DNA from: Euryarchaeota archaeon UBA486
GTDB taxonomy: Archaea > Thermoplasmatota > Poseidoniia > Poseidoniales > Poseidoniaceae
Assembly (NCBI GenBank): GCA_002497765.1
Contig: DAET01000022.1
Location: forward strand, 30,456 to 36,618
Direction of reading: 5' to 3'
Length of the DNA: 6,163 nucleotides
In this document: positions 1-5,143 of the stretch, piece by piece
How positions within the stretch are numbered: position 1 is the first letter of the stretch
Layout: every line of letters begins with the position of its first letter
The notes under the pieces: model-generated
Seen by the model: the letters and a program-made list of their open reading frames with translations, nothing else
Told to the model about the DNA's origin: nothing
The model's database searches: none
Position numbers and translations under genes: made by a program

Positions 1-71
1 GGCTCGGCCGGAATTGAACCGGCGATCTTCGCCATGTGAAGGCGACGTCATAACCCCTAGACCACGAGCCC
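1..71 (-). tRNA. tRNA-Val, anticodon CAC (3' end cut by window edge)
   Basis: Read on the minus strand, the segment folds into a complete cloverleaf apart from the last acceptor base and the discriminator, which lie beyond base 1. The acceptor stem starts at base 71 (GGGCTCG, pairing with CGAGCC at the window edge). A D-arm and an anticodon stem TCGCC/GGCGA with loop TTCACAT follow, then a 5-base variable loop and a T-arm GCCGG-TTCAATT-CCGGC. The anticodon CAC lies at 36-38 and reads the valine codon GUG. There is no intron. The only irregularity is a T/T mismatch at the inner end of the D-stem. Whether CCA is encoded cannot be seen. A TATA-like box lies a suitable distance upstream. Confidence 0.96.
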
Positions 72-100
72 CTAGGTAATCCGCCGACCCACCCCGCGGG

Positions 101-106
101 TATAAG
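101..106 (-). promoter_or_regulatory. TATA-like box of the tRNA-Val gene
   Basis: On the minus strand this reads CTTATA, the only AT-rich hexamer in the otherwise GC-rich 46-base gap between the radical SAM stop codon (118-120) and the tRNA 5' end (71). Its centre is about 32 bases from the mature tRNA end. An archaeal start site about 25 bases downstream of the box would therefore give a leader of roughly 7 bases, which is reasonable for RNase P processing. No BRE element stands out. The position is seen in the sequence; promoter function is inferred. Confidence 0.6.
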
Positions 107-117
107 CCATACCGTGG

Positions 118-1200
118 TCAACGGTGGTCGTTTAGATGCACCACGCCGACCTCGAGTCGCTCGTGCGTGGGGTGAACTTCCACCAGCATCACCGGCACCT
201 CAAGCACCTCGGCCAGATCCTCAGCCAACGACAGCGGGAGTTCAATGCGCTGGTGTACGGCGTCGTAGCGGAGCCATCCCTCGGCCATGCCCAGTTCTTC
301 ACGGAGTTCGGCCATGTCCTCCTGAGCGTCCTCCAACGAAGTCGGAATGGCACCAAACAACACGGTGTCGTCGTCGCTGAGCACCTCGTAAGGTCGCAGC
401 GTGGCCTGCCCTCGGCGCTTGAAGCGATTGCGAAGTTGCCCGGCGTCCTTGTATTTCGCCGTGCAGAATTTCAGGTGATACGGCTTGTCAGCGGCCGCTT
501 CTTTGAGGCGAATCGCCAGTTCGGCCGAACCCTCTGCAGCCGCCGTGATGCCCCCGCTCAGGTTGAAGCCTCGAACGTCCATGTTCTCCTGGTTGCCCAC
601 GGTGATTTCGAGTTCGTTGAGGTTGAGGAAGGACACAGGAACGGTGGCCAAGTCGTCGAGCAGCGCAAACAGTTGCGCCTCTTTGTCGGGCTCGCACGGC
701 AACTCAACCCCGACTTCGATGCCGGACTGGGAGCAGGCCTCCATGGTAGCTCGGTACTTGCTGGTCGTGCCGTCAAGGAGGTGGAAGCGAATTTCATCCA
801 ACCCTGCGGCGCCAAAGTCCGCTGCTCGGTCGGGGTCAAAGGGGATCGAGGTGTAAGCGTGAATGTGGTGGTCGGGGCCGAAGGCAGCCTTCAGTTGACG
901 AACCGCTTCAAGCGTCTTTTCCAGATCAAGCATTGGGTCGCCGCCCGTGATGCCGGTGCCGGCGGCGTTCATGGCTTGTCCTTCTTCGATGACCTCCTCC
1001 CACGATGTGCACCGACGTTCGTTGGCGAACATGTCAGGCGTTTCTCTCCGGTTTTCAGACAGCGGGCAGTAATCGCAGCCCCAGTGGCATTTGCCGGTGA
1101 CAAACAAGACAAGTTTGCTGCCCTGCTGGCATTGAACACATCCCTCTGGCTCACCCTCCTCCGCAGGGAGGACTTCGGTGACCATGGGCAGACTGCGCAT
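118..1200 (-). CDS. Radical SAM protein, COG2108-like, function unknown
   Basis: A 360-residue protein with the radical SAM iron-sulfur motif CX3CX2C at C38, C42 and C45 (CHWGCDYC). It is followed by the GGDP motif at 86-89, which usually contacts the SAM amino group. The layout resembles the mainly archaeal COG2108 family, described as related to pyruvate formate-lyase activating enzyme: an upstream CxxC pair (C21, C24), then GSKLVLFVTG leading into the cluster motif, then CPLSE. Farther on are NLNELEIT (193-200) and a conserved-looking FCTAKYKD with C246. It should cleave SAM to a 5'-deoxyadenosyl radical; the substrate is unknown. I chose the ATG at 1200 because it overlaps the pdxT stop (TGATG) and has GGGAG 7 bases upstream. 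An in-frame ATG at 1242 would extend 14 residues into pdxT, and one at 1185 would shorten it by 5. Radical SAM assignment is firm; the family placement is from memory of family patterns. Confidence 0.9.
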   Translation of the reverse strand: MRSLPMVTEVLPAEEGEPEGCVQCQQGSKLVLFVTGKCHWGCDYCPLSENRRETPDMFANERRCTSWEEVIEEGQAMNAAGTGITGGDPMLDLEKTLEAVRQLKAAFGPDHHIHAYTSIPFDPDRAADFGAAGLDEIRFHLLDGTTSKYRATMEACSQSGIEVGVELPCEPDKEAQLFALLDDLATVPVSFLNLNELEITVGNQENMDVRGFNLSGGITAAAEGSAELAIRLKEAAADKPYHLKFCTAKYKDAGQLRNRFKRRGQATLRPYEVLSDDDTVLFGAIPTSLEDAQEDMAELREELGMAEGWLRYDAVHQRIELPLSLAEDLAEVLEVPVMLVEVHPTHERLEVGVVHLNDHR

Positions 1201-1895
1201 CAGGCCACTCCCTTGGATTCGGCAGCCTGCGTCAACAACCATCGGTGAAAGCGCCGGTCCATCGTCAGTTCAGGATGAAAGGTGACGCCGAGCTTGTTGC
1301 CGTCCAGCACGCCCACGACTTCATCGCCAACCCGTGCCACTGCGGTGCAGTTCACGGAACCTTGCTCGAAACGGGGGGCACGAATGAAAACACCTGGAAA
1401 CCCTTCGTCGAGAAGGTCAGCACCAGAAGAAGCCACTTCCAACGGCTGATGAGAGAAGCGGTCTCGCCCAACCGGTGTTGCTTGTTTGAAGTCCGATGCC
1501 GGGGTGTCGAGTTCAACCTCGACCACGGCCTCAAAGGACTCACGTTGGCGACCCCAAGCGTTGCGAGCGATGCCTGCGGCGAGGTAGGGCGAACGGTCCT
1601 CGCCCGGAGCTGCCAGAAGAATGGCGCCGGCGCACGTCCCCAAGACAGGACGTTCAGGATGGGCGTCCATCCATCCAAACAGCGCAGCCAGCAACGACTC
1701 GTATCGGCTGGCGATGCGCATCGTGGTGGACTCCCCACCTGGAAGCACGAGGGCGTCCAGGTCCCCGGACACGTGGTCAGCACGACGGCACTCCACGATG
1801 TCAACGGCAAGACCGAGTTCGTCAGCAGCTCCGCGAAGCGCTTCGGCGTGCTCGTGGCGGGCGCCTTGGAGCATCGCCAAACCCACACGGAGCAT
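1200..1895 (-). CDS. pdxT: PdxT, glutaminase subunit of pyridoxal 5'-phosphate synthase
   Basis: A 231-residue class I-type glutamine amidotransferase. In the DXP-independent vitamin B6 pathway PdxT hydrolyses glutamine and channels ammonia to PdxS, which builds PLP in the cytoplasm. All hallmarks are present: the N-terminus MLRVGLAMLQG, LPGGESTTM (51-59, oxyanion region), nucleophile C88 in GTCAG, RNAWGRQ (111-117), FIRAPRF (170-176), and H207 and E209 of the triad in FHPEL. Length is slightly above the usual 190-200 residues; the extra appears spread between about 135 and 165. The reading frame stays open upstream to 2111, but the family N-terminus begins exactly at 1895, so the longer version is not believed. 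The stop overlaps the radical SAM ATG by one base, so the two are almost certainly co-transcribed. PdxS is not in the window. Confidence 0.96.
   Translation of the reverse strand: MLRVGLAMLQGARHEHAEALRGAADELGLAVDIVECRRADHVSGDLDALVLPGGESTTMRIASRYESLLAALFGWMDAHPERPVLGTCAGAILLAAPGEDRSPYLAAGIARNAWGRQRESFEAVVEVELDTPASDFKQATPVGRDRFSHQPLEVASSGADLLDEGFPGVFIRAPRFEQGSVNCTAVARVGDEVVGVLDGNKLGVTFHPELTMDRRFHRWLLTQAAESKGVA
1208..1212 (-). promoter_or_regulatory. Ribosome binding site for the radical SAM gene
   Basis: The minus strand reads GGGAG here, inside the last codons of pdxT and 7 bases before the ATG at 1200. This is a usable Shine-Dalgarno match for an internal operon gene and favours the start that overlaps the pdxT stop over the upstream ATG at 1242. 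With the one-base TGATG overlap it suggests translational coupling. Confidence 0.55.
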
Positions 1896-1969
1896 GATGC
1901 TGGGTCCATGCCCTTCCCTATCAGTCCAACGCTTCAGCCGAGGTGATGGGGAGGGCTTTGATACAAGCA

Positions 1970-1977
1970 TTTCAAAG
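1970..1977 (+). promoter_or_regulatory. Candidate TATA box of the aminotransferase gene (leaderless transcript)
   Basis: The 105-base spacer between the divergent pdxT and aminotransferase genes holds TTTCAAAG at 1970-1977, centred about 27 bases before the ATG at 2001. That is where an archaeal TATA box would sit if the transcript began at or next to the start codon. No Shine-Dalgarno-like sequence precedes the ATG (the bases are CCACCAACACACC), which fits a leaderless mRNA. The match to a TATA consensus is weak and the call is inference. For pdxT, only a weak ATAG-containing stretch lies near 1917-1925 at a similar distance. Confidence 0.35.
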
Positions 1978-2000
1978 ACCGTCAAGCCCACCAACACACC

Positions 2001-3182
2001 ATGCACAAGGGTGACTGCTTCCTTGTCCCGGGGCCGGTCCGCATGAGCGACGCCTGCCTCCAAGCCATGGCCACGCCCGTGATGACGGCCCGTGGACCAG
2101 AATTTCGACAAGTTATGGCTGAACTCAATTCTGGCTTGCGTTATGCCTTCAACCTCTCACCCTCGGCACCCGAGATGAAAACCCAATCCTGGACCGGCGA
2201 GGACGGCTACAAGGTCGTGGTCGTCTCCGGCAGCGGCACCGCCGCCATGGAGATGGTCATCGCCAACCGCTTCCGCAACAACGACCTCGTCTTGGTGCCC
2301 ACCAACGGCAAGTTCGGCGAGCGAGTGGCTGACATCTGCCGTCAGTTCTGCAACGTGAAACACCTTCAGTACGAATGGGGCCGGTCGTTTGACCTGTACG
2401 AACTGGAGCAGCAACTCGAACGTGGCTGCTACGAAGCCCTGCTCATCTGCCACAACGAAACAAGCAGCGGCATCACGCAGGATGCTGAAGCCATCGCTGA
2501 GATGTGTGAACGCCACGGCGTCTCTTTCATTCTCGACGGCATCACTTCGGTGGGTGGCATGCCCGTTCACCCGGCTGCATGGAAGGCCGAAGCCGTCGTG
2601 ATGGGGGCGCAGAAATGCACGGCCGGACCTTCCGGCATCGCCGCCATTGCCCTGAATGAACACTGCGTGGAACGCATCAAGGCGATTCACCAACAAGGCG
2701 ACGCCAATCCACGCTACTACCTCGACATGATCACGGCGCTCAAGAAGGGCGACGACGACCAGACACCTTGGACGCCGGCCATCAACCTCGCCATGGGATG
2801 GGGTGCGGCACTTGCTGACCTGAAAGAAGAAACGAACGAAGCCCGTTGGGCTCGATGCGAAACCATGGCCAAAGGCGTTCGTGCCCTCTTCACCGACCTC
2901 GGTTTTACCCTGCTGGCCGACAGCGGGCAGCGGAGCAACTCGGTGACCGCCATCCTCTATCCGGAAGGTGTCGACGATGCCTGGCGAACGGCGTTGAAAG
3001 ACAAGTACGACACCCAAGTCATCGGTGGGCAAGACCACCTAAAGGGCAAGATGTTCCGCGTGGGCTCGATGGGTGAGACGCCTGTAGCAGAAATGATTGA
3101 AGGTTGCAAGCGGATGCTCTCCTGTTTCCGTGATTTCGGCGTTGAACTCAAGGACGTGGATGTTGAATCCTACTTCGGGTGA
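2001..3182 (+). CDS. Class V PLP-dependent aminotransferase (alanine/serine-glyoxylate type)
   Basis: A 393-residue fold-type I aminotransferase of the class V group that includes alanine-glyoxylate, serine-pyruvate and ureidoglycine-glyoxylate transaminases (COG0075-like). Visible hallmarks are the N-terminal FLVPGPVRMS (7-16) and ARGPEF (30-35), a GSGTAAME phosphate-binding turn (77-84), and HNETSSG (151-157). D179 of ILDGITSVGG should contact the pyridine nitrogen, K205 in GAQKCTAGPSG should form the Schiff base, and R353 in MFRVGSMG should bind the substrate carboxylate. Length is normal for the family and no key residue is missing. The start at 2001 matches the family N-terminus; a Met at residue 15 would cut off the PGPV motif. 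The amino donor and acceptor cannot be told from sequence. The stop is 4 bases before nadM, implying one transcript, and the gene diverges from pdxT, which helps make its cofactor. Confidence 0.93.
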   Translation: MHKGDCFLVPGPVRMSDACLQAMATPVMTARGPEFRQVMAELNSGLRYAFNLSPSAPEMKTQSWTGEDGYKVVVVSGSGTAAMEMVIANRFRNNDLVLVPTNGKFGERVADICRQFCNVKHLQYEWGRSFDLYELEQQLERGCYEALLICHNETSSGITQDAEAIAEMCERHGVSFILDGITSVGGMPVHPAAWKAEAVVMGAQKCTAGPSGIAAIALNEHCVERIKAIHQQGDANPRYYLDMITALKKGDDDQTPWTPAINLAMGWGAALADLKEETNEARWARCETMAKGVRALFTDLGFTLLADSGQRSNSVTAILYPEGVDDAWRTALKDKYDTQVIGGQDHLKGKMFRVGSMGETPVAEMIEGCKRMLSCFRDFGVELKDVDVESYFG

Positions 3183-3186
3183 AGCC

Positions 3187-3735
3187 ATGCCACGCTGCAT
3201 CGTCTTGGGACGTTTTCAGCCGTTCCACCTCGGCCATGCCGGTCTGGTTCAAGCCGCCGTTGAACACGCTGCTGGCGATGAAGTGGTGGTGGCCATCGGT
3301 TCTGCCCAAGCCGGCTGGGAAGCGAACAACCCGTGGACCGCCGAGGAACGCCAAGGGATGATTGAGGCCTGGGCAGCCGAACAGGGCCTTACATTGACCG
3401 TCGTGACCGTGGACGACATCAACGACCCGCCCAACTGGGTGGAACACGCCACCGACGCGCATGGAACGGGCACCCTCGTCACATCTGACGGCCCAACCAT
3501 GGACCTCTACCGCGCTGCGGGCTGGGACGTGCACGAGGTGGCACTCAGCGAACGGGAAACGCTCGAGGGGTGGAGGGTTCGCCAAACCGTCCGGATGCTG
3601 TCCACCGTGATGGACGACGAAGCGAGCCGGACGGTGCTGGCTCCGAGCGTTCCTTCAGCGATCATTGAATGGCTCATTGACAACGATGCCATGTTTCGGT
3701 GCTCAACCTTTGAGACCGGCGTCCACGCCGGCTGA
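3187..3735 (+). CDS. nadM: Nicotinamide-nucleotide adenylyltransferase, archaeal NadM type
   Basis: A 182-residue nucleotidyltransferase of the HIGH superfamily; NadM joins NMN and ATP to give NAD. The N-terminus is diagnostic: GRFQPFHLGH (8-17) with H14 and H17 of the HxGH motif, then AIGSAQ (36-41), an NPWTAEER stretch (48-55) and DINDPPNWVEH (77-87). These follow the archaeal NMN adenylyltransferase pattern in order and spacing. The C-terminal SGTxIR-like motif, which in this superfamily helps hold the ATP phosphates, appears altered to EGWRVR (127-132): only the G and the last R are kept. Enzymatic identity is therefore likely but not certain, and another nucleotidyl transfer is possible. 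The start is the ATG 4 bases after the aminotransferase stop; an in-frame extension back to 3097 would lie inside that gene. The stop is separated from the convergent grpE stop by one base. Confidence 0.83.
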   Translation: MPRCIVLGRFQPFHLGHAGLVQAAVEHAAGDEVVVAIGSAQAGWEANNPWTAEERQGMIEAWAAEQGLTLTVVTVDDINDPPNWVEHATDAHGTGTLVTSDGPTMDLYRAAGWDVHEVALSERETLEGWRVRQTVRMLSTVMDDEASRTVLAPSVPSAIIEWLIDNDAMFRCSTFETGVHAG

Positions 3736-3736
3736 A

Positions 3737-4294
3737 TCACTCGGACGCTACGACAACGCGAGCCACAAGGATGACCTTTGACTTGTACATGTAGCCCTGC
3801 TCGAGCACATCCACCACGGTCCCGTTCGGGAAGTCCTCGCTGGGTGGAATGGTGGCAATGGCTTCCATCTTGGAGGGGTCGAATTCGGCGCCTTTAGCCT
3901 CAATGGGCGAGACGCCGTCGGCTTGGAGTTCATGCCACATCTTGTTACGCAGCAAACGAAGGCCCTGAGCCACAGCTGACTGGTCGTCCTCTTCGATACC
4001 GGTCATGGCCCGGTCAACGTCGGCCAGCACCGTCAGCATTCGACGGGCCATGCCCATGCCGCCAAACTGGATGGCCTCGGCTTTCTCAGCCATCAGTCGC
4101 TTGCGCACGTTTTGGATTTCAGCCTCCTTGTAGGCGATTTCCTTCTCCGCAAATTCAGCACGCTCAAGGGCGACTTCGAGCGGGTCCCGCTCTTCTTCCT
4201 CTTCCACCGATTCCTCCACCGGTGGTTCGTCCACGGGAGGCTCCTCTTGGGGAACATCGTCAACCGGCGCTTCTTCGGGCGTCTCTTCCGACAT
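3737..4294 (-). CDS. grpE: GrpE, nucleotide exchange factor of the DnaK (Hsp70) chaperone
   Basis: A 185-residue GrpE, which releases ADP from DnaK and resets its folding cycle. Domains in order: a very acidic, proline-rich and presumably disordered tail (1-39, with EEPPVDEPPVEE), a long helical coiled-coil region (about 40-125, including IQNVRKR and the MLTVLADVDRAM helix), and the C-terminal beta domain. The beta domain has the typical FDPSKMEAIATIP, then NGTVVDVLEQGYMYKSKVILVARVVV (158-182). The usual arginine-proline pair of the last strand (VLRPAKV in many GrpEs) is replaced by ILVARV. ATG at 4294 is preferred over an in-frame TTG one codon earlier. It lies 39 bases behind the unidentified upstream gene on the same strand. 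dnaK and dnaJ are not in the window. Archaeal GrpE genes are generally regarded as acquired from bacteria. Confidence 0.95.
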   Translation of the reverse strand: MSEETPEEAPVDDVPQEEPPVDEPPVEESVEEEEERDPLEVALERAEFAEKEIAYKEAEIQNVRKRLMAEKAEAIQFGGMGMARRMLTVLADVDRAMTGIEEDDQSAVAQGLRLLRNKMWHELQADGVSPIEAKGAEFDPSKMEAIATIPPSEDFPNGTVVDVLEQGYMYKSKVILVARVVVASE

Positions 4295-4315
4295 CAAACC
4301 GACGGCGCACGAGGT

Positions 4316-4323
4316 GGATTTTG
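4316..4323 (-). promoter_or_regulatory. Candidate TATA-like box ahead of grpE
   Basis: The minus strand reads TTCAAAAT here, an AT-rich run in a GC-rich 39-base spacer, centred about 26 bases before the grpE ATG at 4294. That spacing would give a leaderless grpE transcript independent of the upstream gene. It shares TTCAAA with the candidate box ahead of the aminotransferase. There is no clear Shine-Dalgarno sequence before the ATG. Weak inference from position and composition only. Confidence 0.3.
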
Positions 4324-4333
4324 AACCCCTCGC

Positions 4334-5017
4334 TCAGTGCGACTTGAGGAAGGTCGTCAGGTTCCAATCCCCGTGGCCCCACTTGGCGGCCTCGAGGTGC
4401 TCACGGCCGATCACCAGCACAAGGTCATCTTCGTTGGCTGCCCGGTTGACCGTGTGGACGAGGGCTTTGGATGCCCGTGTGTGGGCCTCAAAGGTGGGGA
4501 CGATCTTGGGGTCCTCTGCCTCTTCAAGTGTCTCGCCGAGGGCCTTGCGTCGGTCCATCCAGTCCATCACGACCCGTTCAGCAAACTCCTCCTCAGAAAG
4601 GCCGTCAAGGCGCGAAAGCACGGTCGTCCAGGTCGCTTCGGTGTAGAGTTCGTGAATGTCTTCCGCTTCTGCACCTGTGGCACTCTCAATGTAGAGGAAG
4701 GCCCGACCTTCCCACACTTCCCAACGCCCGGGACTGGCCCAGTGCATCAAATTCAGCAGGCCGTCTTCACCGCCCTCGAGGTTGGCGAGCACGGTGCCTG
4801 CATGTGTTTCTCCGCTGACGGTTTGTTCGTCCATCCAATCCAACAACTCGGCCTCGGCGTCGATGGCAAATTGCGTCTTGAGCGCCGTGTCCTGAACGGG
4901 CCGAATGTCCCGAAGCGTGGCCTGTTCCATGCCCGATTTGAGTTCGCCCCACGACAGCGAGAGCAGGTGGAGCAGGGTGGGTTTGTGGACCAAGAGTCCA
5001 ATCATTTCCAACCCCAT
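4334..5017 (-). CDS. Conserved-looking hypothetical protein, function not recognised
   Basis: An open frame of about 227 residues ending at a TGA at 4334-4336. Codon third positions are strongly GC-biased like the neighbouring genes, so it is probably real. No transmembrane segment or signal peptide is visible, though the first 20 residues are fairly hydrophobic. The middle is acidic and tryptophan-rich (HWASPGRWEVWEGRAF, 92-107). The C-terminus has a hydrophobic strand then a polar turn (LVLVIGREHL, 199-208), followed by KWGHGDWNL (212-220). That end faintly recalls the strand-GHL ending of TraB/PrgY-like proteins, but I do not claim homology. The start is uncertain: ATG 5017 is the first ATG clear of the divergent DRG gene, while in-frame TTG codons at 5071 and 5116 would add 18 or 33 residues and coding-like codon use does continue upstream. 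It probably precedes grpE in one transcript. Confidence 0.65.
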   Translation of the reverse strand: MGLEMIGLLVHKPTLLHLLSLSWGELKSGMEQATLRDIRPVQDTALKTQFAIDAEAELLDWMDEQTVSGETHAGTVLANLEGGEDGLLNLMHWASPGRWEVWEGRAFLYIESATGAEAEDIHELYTEATWTTVLSRLDGLSEEEFAERVVMDWMDRRKALGETLEEAEDPKIVPTFEAHTRASKALVHTVNRAANEDDLVLVIGREHLEAAKWGHGDWNLTTFLKSH

Positions 5018-5130
5018 GGTGGATTCCAACGGCCCGTCCCGTTTGAGGGCATCGCCGCACCCAACAAACAAGGCGAGGTGGCGGCATGGGGCGTAAGAGC
5101 CTTCAAGAACAGCCAACCAAGCCCCGATAC

Positions 5131-5136
5131 GGGAGG
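5131..5136 (+). promoter_or_regulatory. Shine-Dalgarno sequence that sets a TTG start for the DRG gene
   Basis: GGGAGG lies 7 bases before the in-frame TTG at 5144 and is a near-perfect complement to the conserved 16S rRNA 3' end. It is the strongest ribosome binding site in the window. Together with the family N-terminus that begins right after it, it decides the start of the GTPase in favour of TTG. Confidence 0.75.
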
Positions 5137-5143
5137 GTTCGGC

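Noticed and set aside
136..1248. Long plus-strand open frame (370 codons) antisense to the radical SAM gene
   Set aside because: It mirrors the codon phase of a gene with GC-rich third positions, which suppresses stops on the opposite strand. Its translation has no recognisable motif, while the minus strand carries a clear radical SAM protein.
1245..1946. Plus-strand open frame opposite pdxT
   Set aside because: The opposite strand has an intact PdxT with its catalytic triad; this frame shows no protein-like motif.
1896..2111. N-terminal extension of PdxT to 2111
   Set aside because: It would overlap the divergent aminotransferase, and the extra 72 residues have no family counterpart. The PdxT family N-terminus begins at the ATG at 1895.
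2157..3038. Long minus-strand open frame (293 codons) antisense to the aminotransferase
   Set aside because: Same composition effect; the plus strand carries a complete class V aminotransferase with all key residues.
4216..4225. Perfect 10-base palindrome CCACCGGTGG
   Set aside because: It lies inside the proline- and acid-rich coding tail of grpE and is explained by repeated codons there; there is no sign of an operator.
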